Shown here in pieces: positions 48,513 to 59,766 of a stretch of 64,000 bases of DNA. Each line of letters starts with the position of its first letter. The stretch's first letter is position 1. The stretch spans positions 90,866 through 154,865 of the forward strand of contig KN805376.1 in assembly GCA_000818945.1 (NCBI GenBank), in the 5' to 3' direction. This DNA is from Schizochytrium sp. CCTCC M209059 (lineage: Eukaryota; Sar; Bigyra; Thraustochytrida; Thraustochytriidae). The notes under the pieces were generated by a model. It saw only the letters and a list, made by a program, of their open reading frames with translations. It was not told where the DNA came from and did not search any database. The position numbers were made by a program, and so were the translations under genes.

Positions 48513-51500
48513 ATGGTCGCCGTTTCGATGCTTGACGTCGAGGCGGCGACGCAAGGCATAGCAGCAGCAGCTGCAGCAGCAGCAACACAACTTGAAGATA
48601 CTGCACAGCAGCAGGAGGAGACTCCGGTGCTGGGCGGGCTGCCGCACGCCATATTGCACGAATTGCTCGAATGGGTTTCGGGCAAAGAGCTTTTGGCCCT
48701 CGGCTGCACGAGTTTTGGTAGGTTTGTTGTACGGAAAAACTCGACGTCAAGGGCAAAGAGAAATAGGGCTGACTAATGAACTGTGCGAATCAATCGAATG
48801 GTGCACAGGATTGAGCGTGTTCTGCAACGAGGAGCCATTATGGATGGCACTATGTTTGCGAGAGCTCGGGACGTCGGCGACGCCGAGATCATATACTTGG
48901 CGAGAGACTTGGCTTCGCGCCAAGGGCAATCGAGAGGTTCACGCGTTTTCTGTGCCACACCAACAACGAGGACAAGATCGTGGCGGACGACGGCATGTGA
49001 AAAGCAGACAAGAACGGTCGTTTGCTTCAAGGTTTCTCCAGAATCGGTGGTTTTGTTGTCATGCAAGACTCGAGCACTTTGTCCCTGATGCACACGCAAC
49101 TCAGGTGGACCGCATTCACATCCTGGACCGGAAGCGAGCGAATCGCGAGGCATTTGCTTTAGAGTTCGACTTGCCGCGCAAGCCGGTTGTGATTGAGGGC
49201 GCGATTGAATCGTGGCCTGCTCGGCGGCTTTGGTCATTGCGGCAGTTTGCAGCAAGATTTGGAGACGACGTCAAGTGGAGTGTGTCACACGGTCTCGAGG
49301 ACGTGGACCAGCTCGAGGTGACGATGGCACAGTATGTGGCGTACCTTGATGGGCAGGCGGATGAGATGCCACTGTATGTGTTTGATGCAGGGTTTGGAGA
49401 GAAGGCACCAGGCTTGCTCGAGGAGTACAGCCTGGATAGCTTCCGTGGGCTTTTCATGGACGATCTTTTGAGCGTGCTGGATGAAAAGGAGCGCCCCAAG
49501 TATCGCTGGCTCGTGGCCGGGCCGGCGCGCACGGGGGCGCCGTGGCACAAGGACCCAAGCTATACTAGCGCTTGGAACGCTTTATTGCAGGGTCGCAAAC
49601 GTTGGGCGCTTTATCCGCCCGGTAGGACGCCGCCCGGGGTGGCCACGGAGGGCGATGGCGAGGATGGCGAGGGAGCGGGCGACGGCGCATGCTATGGTGA
49701 GGTGTCAACGCCCTCGAGTCTCCGTTGGTTCCTTGACGTGTACCCGCAGCTGAGCGAGGAGGAGCGCCCTTTGGAGGTGATCCAGGAGGCCGGCGACACA
49801 ATTTTTGTACCCGCGGGCTGGTGGCACCTCGTGCTGAACTTGGAGGACACGGTGAGTGTGACCCAGAACTTTGTGAGTGGCGCCAACTTGCGCGCGGCGG
49901 CCCAAGTGCTGTGGCAGGAGCGCGGTGGCGGCTTTGTGGAGCACTGGGCCCACCGTCTAATGCAGCAGCAGCCTATGCTGTGGACGGAAAAGCTTGAGCG
50001 CGCCATTTTGCCGTTGCGCGAGGGCTTCGAGTCTAGTTTGGCCTATGTGACCTCATTTCATACGCTCGAGCCGTGGGTTGATCGACTCAGCGCGGTGCTG
50101 CGGCACCACGGTCTCGTGGCTGGTTCCAAATTGCGGGACCCACCGCTTCATACGAGTGCGTTCGAGGTACTGTCGCGCCGTCTCAATCCAACGTTTGCTC
50201 ATGTTGAGAGTGGGCTCATCATCAAGTTCTTTTCTCATTACGGTCAAGGCGACATGAGCGCGGGCATGGCTGCAATCGAGACTCCGTGGGAGCATGATGG
50301 GTGGACTGCGTACCAGAGCGAGGTAGCCTCGCTCTTGCGCGCCGCCGCGGAGGCGTGCCCGGGGGTGCCGCGGCTCGTGGCGCACGGCGTGTATTTCGGT
50401 CCAGGCCATGGTGAGACGTGGCGCTGGCCGTACGTTGTGGAGACGCGCATGCCGGGCATTTCGCTCGGCGCAGCCCGGGCGCGGCTCGAGCGCGAGCACG
50501 ACAATGTGGGCGTCGAGGTCATGCGCGAGACCACGTGTCATCTCGCGACCTGGCTTGGCGCGCAAGTTCGTACTCTCCACGATGCGGCGCCTCGCGGCAT
50601 CCGGCGCTCCTCGGCATCTTCTTCTTCTTCTCCTCCTCCTCCTCCTCCTCTTTCTACTGCTTCTTTTTCCTCCTCCAGCTCTTCTGCCTCCTCCTCCTCC
50701 TCTATGGCCTCGTCGTCATCCTCCTCTATGGCGGCGAAGACATCTCTTTGTCCACAGCCGTCGGGGTCATTCTTCGCGGGCCTACCGTCGAGCTCGGGCC
50801 CAGGGCGGGCGGGCAAGCTGGGCGAGGCGCGGCGGAGGAGCAGCCGCGGCCTCTACCAGCACACGGTCCCGTACCGGAGCCTGCTGCGGCTGCAGCGGCG
50901 GTTCGCGCTGAGCGCTCATTGGCGCAAGGGCGCGCTGCCGCGACGGCTCTTGCGGTCGATGCGCGCCTTCGTGGCGGCGAGCTGGGACGATGTGTGCAGC
51001 GTCTCGCCCCGCGCGTACGTGTGCCTGCACGGGGACCTGCAGGAGGAGAACGTGATGGTGGACGGCGCCGCGGTGCGGCCTGCTGCCGACGCGGCCTGGC
51101 GCGCGGAGCGCTTCTTGCGCGAGGCCTGGGCGCCGCTCCTGCAGGGGGAGGAGGCCCTCATGGACGCCCTCGTGCACCGCCTCGTGCACGTGCACCGCGT
51201 GCGCCTCGACCGGGACGGCGGCCGCCTCCTCGGCCTCGGCCGCGTGCACGTCCCCGCGGGGCTGCGAGACGCCCTGGACGACGCGCTCCAGCGCCAGCGC
51301 GAGCGAGGGCGCGAGCGAGGGCGCGAGCGAGGGCGCGAGGAGATCGGCCACGGCAAGAAGACCCAGAGTTACGATGTCTTCGCTTTGCCCGAAGACGCCG
51401 CCCTCGATGCCGTTGGCGGCGGCGCGTGCACGCCCGGGCGGGCGCGCGGGGTCGGCGTGATCGACTTCGGCGACGCGCGGGAGGGCGACGCGCTCTTCGA

Positions 51501-51858
51501 CCTGGTGGCGGTGCGCGTCAGCGCGCTGCGCTGCGAGGACGCGGCGTGGGCTCGCTTCCTGGCGGCCTACGCAGGCGGCGGCGCGGGGCGGCAGCAGCAT
51601 GCGCACGTGGCCGCGCGGCGCGACGGCGCCTTCTCGCGCGTGCTCACGTGCCTCGCGCTGCTGCACCCGTGCGGCGCCCTCGACCTGGCGGCCAGGCTGC
51701 GCCCGGACATCTTCGAGGAGGCGTCGACGTGGCAGGACGTCGCGCCGCGCCTCTTCCCGCCGCCGCCGCCGCTGTCGCCGTCGCCCTTCGTGCGCGTGGA
51801 CACGGAGAGTGTGGGCAAAGCTATCTTTTCGACCTCAGCCCAGCCACCATGCCACTAA
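48513..51858 (+). CDS. F-box - JmjC (JMJD6-like) - APH-kinase fusion protein (two exons)
   Basis: 1084 aa when spliced: exon 1 48513-48717, exon 2 48809-51858. Exon 1 has an Ala/Gln-rich start and the first half of an F-box (GLPHAILHELLEWVSGKELL). Splicing completes it as ALGCTSFGLSVFCNEEPLWM, a typical F-box end, which strongly supports the intron. A JMJD6-like JmjC oxygenase domain follows, with PVVIEGAIESWPA and the Fe(II)/2-oxoglutarate ligands in APWHKDPSYTSAWN (His-x-Asp) and VPAGWWHLVLN (distal His). The C-terminal half is an aminoglycoside-phosphotransferase-like kinase fold: CLHGDLQEENVMVDG and GVIDFGDAREGDALFDLVAV, interrupted by a Ser/Pro-rich insert. The same domain order is known in a plant JmjC subfamily. 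Likely an SCF-linked hydroxylase/demethylase; the kinase substrate is unknown. Confidence 0.88.
48718..48808 (+). other. Intron, 91 nt, GTAGGT...CACAG
   Basis: Donor GTAGGT follows ...AGTTTTG; the acceptor is GTGCACAG, ending at 48808. Removal restores a full F-box across the joint (phase 1, codon GGA). A gactaat element, close to a branch-point consensus, lies inside. The length equals that of the intron in the divergent neighbour. Confidence 0.82.
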
Positions 51859-54225
51859 CAGCCTGCCCAACACAGCAGTGGCCATTTCCAGTCGCGGTCG
51901 GAGAAAGCTTGTTGTGATCATGATGACTCGGAGGCGGGCAGGCACGTTTCGAGGCGATGGTGAAGATGATGGATGATGACGACGCCGACTCGAGGCGACG
52001 CCGACCGTCCGCGCCGTGTGCAAGAAAAATGAATGTAAGAAGAATGAACGTAAGAAGAATGACACTCATTCCATGCGTCATCGGTGTGAAAGAATTGTTC
52101 AGGGCTTTTGCGGCTACAGCTGATCGATCAACGCCGATGAGTAACCATGGTAAGTGAGCCGAGACGCGGCGCTCCGCTCCGCTCCGCGTTACCGCTCCGA
52201 CGAGATCACAAGAAGTCCGTTTCCTTCCTGCATTCACTGCCAGATCGTAAAGTCAACCCACGTGGCGAAACAGCCTGGAGTTGCTGGTGGCAAAAAGTGG
52301 TGGCTGGTTCGACAGCGAGCCTCGGCGCGATGGCGATACCACGCACAAGGCGCGCCGCGACGTTGTACTACGCACGCAAATGCACACGCCCTCTGCAGAG
52401 ACAGCTGCAGCTGCAGCTGCAGCTGCCAGCAGCCTGCCACTCTTGTGATGATGTCCAAGAATGCGGTCCGCGGTGGCCAGGCTGGCGGGTCGGGTGGCCT
52501 GGGTGCGAGTTCGAGCCATCAAGGGCGAACGAGACAGACGTCAATGTGCACGAGGCAGCCAAGCTGCCTGTCGGAACAGCCCATTCTATTCGTTAAGCAT
52601 GCAGCAGCAGCAGCAGCAGCAGATGCTGAGATGATGCTGGTAGGATCCTAGCGAGTTTCATCCAGATTTCGCGATGCGGGGCCGGCGCCATGCGTGCACA
52701 CCTTAATGGAAGTACACACGCCGATGTCAAGGGACTCTTGGAACCTGCTTGTTGATTTGCTGCCGCACCTAGCTGCTGCAGATCTGCGGCAGATCTGCTG
52801 CAGCCGACACAGCAAGCAAGCGAGGAAGCCGCTGCCGCAGGCCGATGCGTGCGAGCGCGCGTGCACAAGGACTCGGACGCAGAGGGCGGGCCGTGTCCGT
52901 GTCCTGGCTGCCCATCTATCTGCCTGTCTGTCTCCCCGGTGCAGGTGCAGGCGCGGCCATGCACACGCACGTGCCGCAAGGCGTGCATCTACATGCTGAT
53001 GCTCCTACCGCCGTGGTACGTCTTCTTATAAACCATCTAGTGTCTCCCTGCTTTTGCTTGTCCTACTAGTAACATGAATGTAAAAGGAGAGGCAGGAAGG
53101 GGAGAGAAGGGGTGCGCGCGCGCGCGTGTGGGCGGGTGTGGGGTGTGTGGGTGTGTGCGGTCACAAGCGCGTGCTCGCCCCCTGGGGCCTCTTCCTCCTC
53201 CTACTCCTCACTTCCCTACCCGTGCACCGCGTCGCGCCGCCTCACACAGTCGAGCCTCCTCGCGCGTACATTCGAGCGGGCGGGCGATCAATCGCCGCGA
53301 GCGCGGCTCTTTCGAAGGCGTCCGAGGCGCAGGCGTTGCTTTGTTTGCTTGCTCGCTTGTTGTTTCCAGAGGCGGGCGGCGCCGAGCGAGCGGCAAGGGG
53401 AGGAGGGAGAGAGAGCCTGGCTGCGCAGGTAGGCGTGGACGGACGATCGCGCGCACACGCTCGCTCACTCACTCACACACGCGCACTGCACACGCCGCAC
53501 TCTCACACACATAAGTTTAGATTAGAAGCCATGGGGAAGCGCAGGGGACGCACGCGCAGCGTCCCGTGGACGCGAGGCGAGTGTCTCTGCGGGCAATGCA
53601 ATGCGCGAGAGCCGAGGCCGCGGCGAGAACGAGCGTTTGTTTCGCAAGCTCGATCGCTGCGACCCGATTTTTGAGCGATTGATCGATCGAGTGATCGCTC
53701 GCTCGCTCACGCGGCGTGTGTGTGTGTGCACGCGTACGTCCAATTTGTCCAAGACGCGGACGGAGCGGAGAGGAGGAAGACCGACGAGGGCTGGGCGGGG
53801 GCTCGATCGATCGATCGCTCGCTCGCTCGATCGATCGATCGATTGATCGGTTGATCACTTGACAGTGAAAAAACCTCGTGTGTACTTGGACGATCGCTTC
53901 ACTGTCGAATCGATCATTCTTTCATTTGGCGCGCGAGACACGGAGAGTTGGTTTTGGCTATTTCGCTCCTTCGCCGCGATTGACTTCCTCTTTCTCCCTT
54001 GCTTCCTCGTCCTACCTCCATACTTTCCTTTCCCCCTTGTCAGAGACTGTCTGCAGCGCAGTCTCAGGCTGTGCATAGCCGTCTGTGCCTCTTCTGCCAC
54101 CGATACCTGCGCCAGCGACAGCGCCTCCGCGTCGAGGCCTGCGTGCTGTATCTTTCCCCCGCCGCCGGGGCACGAGCTGCTTGCTGTCTCTGTCTGTCTG
54201 TATCTTTCCTCCCTTCCTTCTTTCC

Positions 54226-54281
<56 letters not shown>

Positions 54282-55698
54282 TCGATATTCCTCCTTCCTT
54301 TCTTTCTATTTTTCTTTCCATGTTTCCTTTCTCGCGCACCCACTCTCCCCCGGTGCCCCCTGCGTTGCCTTGCGTCCCGCCGCCTGTTTCTCGCTCCCTC
54401 CCTCGCTCCCTCGCTCCCTCGCCCCCGCCGAGCCGCCCCGGCGGCGCCGCGCGAGTCCACTCCGGCCGGCTCCACGCGATCGCGGCGGGCGAGTGCGCGC
54501 GAGCGAGGGAAGCGTGGCAGGACGGCCTGCAAGATCCGGCCGGCGAAGTGGATTCGTGGCCGGATCCTCCGTGTTGTGCATGGAGTGAATGTCACTCATG
54601 CTTCAAGTTGCTTGCTTGCACAGCTTATGTTATTGCTCAGCTGAGCTAAGTAAGCTAAGCTAGAGCTCCGCTTGATTTGGCTTCGCTTGGCTCGCGCGCC
54701 TCGCGCAAGACGAGCGTCGCGACGCGCTGCCGTGCAGGCCGGCCGGCTGGCTTCCGGCTTCCGGCGCCGCGCGGGCGGGCCGCGGCGGCCCGGGAGGAGA
54801 GGCGCAGGCCGGTCGCGGGGGCCGCGCGCCGCTCCCGCCCCTCCTCGAGTGGGATGATTTGCAGCGAGCGCGAGCCTCTGAGAGCTCAACTCGCTTGGAT
54901 TCCTTTTTCAATCTTTCTTTCCTTTTCTTTCCATGAGGCTTCGTCCCTCCCCAGCGCCACCGCCGCCCTCTGCGGCCCGCGCCCCCCGCATGCTGTCCCC
55001 GCGCAGCAGTGGGACGAGACCGGTGCGTCCCCGATGGCTTCACTGGGCCGCGACAGGGCGGCGCGCCTCCGGAGCCCCTCTGGGACGCGGCAGCCAGCCC
55101 GCCGGCGAATGCAAATCCGCTGCGAAGCAAACCCGCAACCCCGAAGAAGAACAAGAAACCAACACAAGGTACGTACACGACGCGGCGCAGTGCGACGCCG
55201 AGACGCACGTGTCGAGATGAGCGAGGCGCGGCGAGGCGACTTGTAGGCGAGGCGAGGCAAGGCGAGACAAGACAAGACAAACAGCCGAACCTGCAGCGAC
55301 CAGGGTTCTTTCTGCGGGCCGAGCGCGCGAAGACAGCGACGATGGGAACGAGGATCTTTCTTTCTTTCCTTTTTCTTTCCTTTCTGGTGTGCGCAATGAA
55401 TAAATGCTCAAGAGGGGAGAAAGAAAGAAGATAAGAAGATGTGTGATGCAGGGACGCTTTGGGCGAACGCCAGCCTGGCACGGATATAGATAGGGGTTGG
55501 AAACTGGGACGGGACGAGAGGAAGAGGGGGAAGGTGGGCTTGGGTCACAATGCCTGCAGCAAGGCAGGAGGCCGCGAAGAACATGAGCCAGCAGCATGAG
55601 CAGCATGAGCAGCATGAGCAGCATGAGGACTGACAGCAAATGAACGAATGATGATTCACATAGTACACAGTCAATAACCAAAACAACCTCTAGCAAAA
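51859..55698. other. Gene-poor, repeat-rich region
   Basis: About 3.8 kb with no supported gene. Noted: ctgcagctgcag repeats at about 52394-52430; (cag)n at about 52600-52622; (gt)/(gc) tracts near 53110-53160; (gatc)n with gctc variants at about 53680-53845; a perfect (ctt t)n run at about 54228-54283; gagcagcatgagcagcatga repeats at about 55583-55625. A frame at about 52725 (MSRDSWNLLVDLLPHLAAAD) faintly resembles an F-box but leads nowhere. The last part must hold the promoter of the small gene at 55699. Confidence 0.5.
54228..54283 (+). repeat. (CTTT)n tetranucleotide microsatellite
   Basis: About 14 tandem ctt t units (tttctttc) in a C/T-rich stretch. The Phe/Leu/Ser and Lys/Glu/Arg frames on either strand are repeat artefacts. 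Confidence 0.85.
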
Positions 55699-55956
55699 AT
55701 GGGTGACAACGCTCCCAGCGCCTCGGACCTTGAGAGTGCCAAGCTCAACAAGGTCACCACCTCGGAGGCCACCGGCGAGCCCTCGGAGGAGGAGATGGCG
55801 GGCTTCAAGAAGATCTGGGAGGACGCCGGTGGCGACTTCGACAAGGTCAAGGGCCTCGACGCCTTCAAGGGCTCGAAATGGCACCACAACTTCGAGCCCA
55901 GCTCCGCTGAGGAGTTCGCCAAGGGTGTGCTCAAGGGCCTTGCCTTTGAGGACTAA
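55699..55956 (+). CDS. Small acidic protein, 85 aa, unknown function
   Basis: ATG at 55699 in a strong context (caaaaATGg), stop TAA at 55954-55956. Reads MGDNAPSASDLESAKLNKVT, then SEEEMAGFKKIWEDAGGDFD, then FKGSKWHHNFEPSS, ending in LAFED. No signal peptide or membrane segment. Codon use is extremely biased (GAG, AAG, GGC, CTC, TTC), much like PGK and unlike the surrounding repeats, which argues for a real, strongly expressed gene. I do not recognise the family. The EEEMAGFKKIWEDAGGDFDK part is probably helical. It may be a stramenopile- or thraustochytrid-specific protein. Confidence 0.78.
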   Translation: MGDNAPSASDLESAKLNKVTTSEATGEPSEEEMAGFKKIWEDAGGDFDKVKGLDAFKGSKWHHNFEPSSAEEFAKGVLKGLAFED

Positions 55957-56634
55957 GGAGTCTAGCTCTACAACCTCATTTACCTTGGTTAGTAGCCTTT
56001 TGCCATCATAAGTGAGCTTCCCTGTCCATAAACGTTTCGTTTCCTGCATTTCTTGCCAAAATCCCTTGCGTTCCTTGCGCGATTCGTTTTCTCCCCCCAA
56101 AAGGGCCTTGCGTGCCCTTTTGTATGCATACCTCTTGTATTCCTTAGTCGCAAGGCCTTTTGCTTGCTTTACAATTTCACATCTATTCGTCTTTCGAAGT
56201 TGTGGGGGGACACTACCTCTTGCATTTTTTTTTTTGCACAGTACAATACATTCATCCTTTTAAAAAATTGTTTTGCATGCTCGTTGTACGCCCGGTTGTG
56301 TGCCTCAGCGCATTATGATTCCTCAATTCGCAAAGCCCTTTGGTTGCTTTTTTTTTTGTGATTCGCCGTCAGATGCTGTGACTTTTGTAAAGAAGTCGCA
56401 TCGGCCACGGCCACAGCCATGGCTAGTTGCCACTGTCCATGCCACAGCCACATGCAACAACAGCGAGCACGTCCTTGCTCTGCCAGCAGCGAAGCGAAGT
56501 CCCAACGAGTCATCACTCGTCACCATAGAACTAGGCCCCTACTAGACCTAGGCCTAGTAGGCACTGCTATCTGCGGGACGAATGACGATTGGTCAGCAAA
56601 GAACAAAAGCAAAACTTAGCGACTGTCGACAACT
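55957..56634. other. Intergenic region with palindromic ctagg motif
   Basis: About 0.7 kb between two plus-strand genes. The first half is T-rich (likely 3' UTR of the small gene). At about 56537-56558 an inverted repeat reads ctactagacctaggcctagt. The rest should contain the promoter of the SET-domain gene. No gene is seen. Confidence 0.5.
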
Positions 56635-58272
56635 ATGCAAGGGACAGGCGCAAGCGCCGGCGCGAGCGCCGCTGCGGCCCTCAAAGGAAACCCAGACGCC
56701 AGACGCGCGGCCCTCAAGGTCTTCGAGAATGCCCCCGTCCAGGTCCTCTTCGGACAAGGCATCATGAGCGACCAGCCCTCCGAGAGAGGCCTTTTCGCCA
56801 CCCAAGACCTCGTCGCGGGTAGCCTTGTCTTTGAGGAAGAGCCTCTCGTGGCAATACAGCTCAACAAAGCGGAATGCGCCGCCTGTGAACATTGCGCTCG
56901 CTTCCTTGGCAAACTCCCGAACGCCGTCTCGCTCGGTTCCACCGTCGACAGGCTCGCTCTGCAAGGTGCCGTGCCGTGCAAAGGTTTCTGCGGAGAACTC
57001 TATTGCAGCGAGTCATGTCGCGATGCCGCCGCAGTGGCGGGTCACGACGCGCTTTGCTCCGGCCGCTGTGAGAGCGTCGAGGAGCCTCTCATCCACTTCA
57101 AGGTCCACGCCATGGAAACCCTCGATGCATTTCTTCTCGCTGGCAAAGCCTTCGCCAGCGTGCTCGTACAATCCATGGAAACCTTTGGCAAAGATGGCGC
57201 GCCTACGGCCCCAAACTGGACCGCCCTCGATCAGTTCGCGCCATCGACGGGGTCGCTGGCCGACGACCCAGCCACGGAGGATCCCGCTTTCATCCAGTCG
57301 CTTTGCGAAACATCGCATGAATTCCTCCTTGCCGCCTTTCATCGCTATCTCCTACGTGAAGGCATGGACGCTACTGAGGCCGACCGTCATCTCGTCAGTT
57401 TTTCCTTGCCTCGCTTTTGCAACACCATGCTAAAGCTGCGGCGAAACACTTTTGGCATTTCCATCACGAACCCTCTTGTGGACTTTATCACAACGCCTCA
57501 AAATGACGAGCTTCCCTCACCCGAGACCGTTCACGCCCTTATTGAACCGTTTGTTGAAAGTGTTCGCGCGCAAGACCAATTCCTCGAGGAAGGAGAAGAA
57601 GAAGAAGAAGAAGAAGAGGACGAGAGTCACGGACACAGTCATCGTCACGGCCATGCCCATGCTCATGATCATGATCAAGATCATGATCATGATCACGACC
57701 ACGATCACGATCACGACGATGCTGAAGGATGTTGTGGAGACTTTGATGAACATCATGATCACAATGACGACGCCAAAGACGTTGCCAAAACAGCTCCCGG
57801 CGAGTACGAAGACAGTGCAGGCGACCAAGACGATGGCCAGGAGGAAGAAGAAGAAGAAGAAGAAGAAGAAGGTGATTTGAGTGTCGAGGACATTCTGGAG
57901 GACCTTGAGGGATGGTTCGCACCTGTAGACGGAGAAGCTCTTTTCGCTGGAGCTTGTGTTATGAATCACGCAAGCGAGCCAAACATCCGCATCGAGTACA
58001 CTGATTGTAACCGGTGTCGTGCCATTGCGCTTTGCGATATCTCTGCTGGCACAGAGCTTGTTCATGACTATGTGCGATTTGTCTCACCTGCCGTGAGGTT
58101 TGGAAGTGAGAATACAGCCGATGAAGATATCGATCAGACTGATTCGACACAAGATCAGACGCAACGTGAACGCAACCGAATGCTTGCACAGTTCGGAATT
58201 TCCGAACCTATGAAAACATCGACCGTGCCACCATCTCCTCCCTCCACTACGGCAAAGACAATTAGCGAATGA
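56635..58272 (+). CDS. SMYD5-like SET/MYND-domain protein lysine methyltransferase
   Basis: Predicted lysine methyltransferase, 545 aa from the ATG at 56635. The SET N-part (ERGLFATQDLVAGSLVFEEE) is followed by an embedded MYND-like zinc finger (CAACEHC, then CGELYCSESC, then His-x3-Cys). A helical region comes next, then the SET C-part (GACVMNHASEPNIRIEY, ALCDISAGTELVHDYV). The split SET and SMYD-type finger resemble SMYD5. The usual NHSC motif reads NHAS, and no Cys-rich post-SET is visible. Between the two parts are a poly-Glu run, a His/Asp alternating tract (HDHDHDHDHDHDHD) at about 57640-57720 and a second poly-Glu run, an unusual low-complexity insert that could bind metal. The C-terminus is Ser/Thr-rich. 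Confidence 0.85.
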   Translation: MQGTGASAGASAAAALKGNPDARRAALKVFENAPVQVLFGQGIMSDQPSERGLFATQDLVAGSLVFEEEPLVAIQLNKAECAACEHCARFLGKLPNAVSLGSTVDRLALQGAVPCKGFCGELYCSESCRDAAAVAGHDALCSGRCESVEEPLIHFKVHAMETLDAFLLAGKAFASVLVQSMETFGKDGAPTAPNWTALDQFAPSTGSLADDPATEDPAFIQSLCETSHEFLLAAFHRYLLREGMDATEADRHLVSFSLPRFCNTMLKLRRNTFGISITNPLVDFITTPQNDELPSPETVHALIEPFVESVRAQDQFLEEGEEEEEEEEDESHGHSHRHGHAHAHDHDQDHDHDHDHDHDHDDAEGCCGDFDEHHDHNDDAKDVAKTAPGEYEDSAGDQDDGQEEEEEEEEEEGDLSVEDILEDLEGWFAPVDGEALFAGACVMNHASEPNIRIEYTDCNRCRAIALCDISAGTELVHDYVRFVSPAVRFGSENTADEDIDQTDSTQDQTQRERNRMLAQFGISEPMKTSTVPPSPPSTTAKTISE

Positions 58273-58536
58273 AGTGAATGGAAGTGAAGTGAAGTGAAGC
58301 GAAGCGAGATTAGGTAGTCTGAATTATCATACGCTGTTTATTCCTTTTGTTTCATCTCATTCAGCTCCAGCTCAACGACTGAAGTTTAGACTTTACAAAG
58401 GACGACCTTGGCGCATTGAACGTGGATTGGATTGTGTGACTTGACCAAACCAGTTCCATGTCGTCAAGAAAAAGAAACAGCGGTCCACGGCAGACTAAAG
58501 AAGCGAGAAGAAACATGAGAAGAAAAGAACAAGTGT

Positions 58537-59484
58537 CTACTGATATAATTTGATAAGTTCGTCCGATACGGCAGAGGGCGTCAGCACGCCGAGATCGGTA
58601 AACATGAGCGTAATGTACTCTGGGGCCGTATAGTCCGAAGTGACAGAGCCCAGCGGCTCAAGCTTGGGCGCAGGAGACGGCGTCTCCTCCGCGTCACGCT
58701 TGTCGACGCGGCCGCCGCCGGCCTCGCTGAGCTCCTTTTGCGTAAGTGGAAAAAGCCGGCTAAATTTGAAGCTCTCCGCAGCCACATACACAGGTTTGTT
58801 ATGTGCGCGAGCCACAATGGCCAGCGGCAGCGTACCCACGTGGTTAATGAGGCCACCGTTTTCCGTGAGACCTTCCGCACCAAGAATAACAGTGTCAACA
58901 CGTTCCATAAAGTAACCAATGGCAGCATCGGCCACAAGCAAGGTGGGCACGCCAAAGTGGGCCAGACGGTCCGCAACTTTTGAGCCATCTCCGCCCGCAG
59001 CCGTCACAATCACGTCAAAGTTGCGACCCTGCGCAGCGGCGCGCCGCAGGACCTCGAGCACGGCGCGAGAGAAGCCATGTACCATGATAACGCTTCCGTC
59101 TTGGACAAACTTCCACCCAAAGGAAGCCAGGCGGTCGCGACTCTTCACAAGGCGCTCCGCAAAAATCTCTCCACGCTGCACCAGCACCGTTTTCACCTGG
59201 TCAAAGGCCACGCCCACGGGAAAGTCCGTGGCGATGCGGGTTACATAGTTGATAAAGACCTCGCAGGCCGCATTAACTGGCACAAAGACACGCATTCCGC
59301 TCGTCTCGCGCAGGCTCTCGCGCAGCGCCTCTGCTGCGCCGCGCAGCTCGTCGCTCAGGCCAACAATCGTGCTCGTTTGCGTGGCGCGCAGCACGCCTAC
59401 GAGCGTGCGGATCGCCGCCACCGCATCTGACTCTTCGGCGTCTTCGCCGCGCGTCTGCTCAAAGGCGGCAACCACGTCGGTCAT
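58537..59484 (-). CDS. EIF2B1: Translation initiation factor eIF2B subunit alpha
   Basis: Regulatory subunit of the eIF2B decamer, the exchange factor for eIF2; it senses phosphorylated eIF2-alpha. 315 aa from the ATG at 59484 (MTDVVAAFEQTRG), the usual family length; upstream the frame has only GTG. The N-terminal helical domain is followed by the Rossmann-like eIF2B alpha/beta/delta core: FVPVNAACEVFINYVTR, VIMVHGFSRAVLEVLRRA, VPTLLVADAAIGYFMERVD and VILGAEGLTENGGLINHVGT. It ends in the conserved TSDYTAPEYITLMFTDLGVL and ELIKLYQ. A 25-residue variable insert (Gly-rich, EETPSPAP) precedes the last part. Confidence 0.96.
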   Translation of the reverse strand: MTDVVAAFEQTRGEDAEESDAVAAIRTLVGVLRATQTSTIVGLSDELRGAAEALRESLRETSGMRVFVPVNAACEVFINYVTRIATDFPVGVAFDQVKTVLVQRGEIFAERLVKSRDRLASFGWKFVQDGSVIMVHGFSRAVLEVLRRAAAQGRNFDVIVTAAGGDGSKVADRLAHFGVPTLLVADAAIGYFMERVDTVILGAEGLTENGGLINHVGTLPLAIVARAHNKPVYVAAESFKFSRLFPLTQKELSEAGGGRVDKRDAEETPSPAPKLEPLGSVTSDYTAPEYITLMFTDLGVLTPSAVSDELIKLYQ

Positions 59485-59766
59485 CTTCGCTGTGCGCTCC
59501 CCTTTTCCCCGCACGCTTTCTTCGCGCTCCTGCGTGCAGAGCTGCTCTCGCGCGACGCCTCTCTGGGCGCCGCCTTTCCAGGTTTGGAGCAAGCCATCCA
59601 AACCAAGAATGAGGGCTGCCACTTTCTATCTGCGACAGTCACTGTGATGATAGCAATGATGCAGATGCAAGCGGGAGAAACACGAGCAAAAGACGTCCCA
59701 ACGATATGCCCATTATCAGCCCGTCGAAACTTGCATGACGCAGGCCAGCCAGCCAGAACAACAGAA
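59485..59766. other. Upstream region of eIF2B-alpha
   Basis: About 280 bases between the start codon and the (CAAA)n array; it should hold the promoter. No gene is seen. Confidence 0.5.

Noticed and set aside
52725..52999. Possible short F-box protein (MSRDSWNLLVDLLPHL)
   Set aside because: Only about 25 residues resemble an F-box; the rest is low-complexity Arg/Cys and no spliced continuation could be found.
54064..54595. Lys/Glu/Arg-rich frames on the minus strand
   Set aside because: Produced by the (CTTT)n microsatellite.
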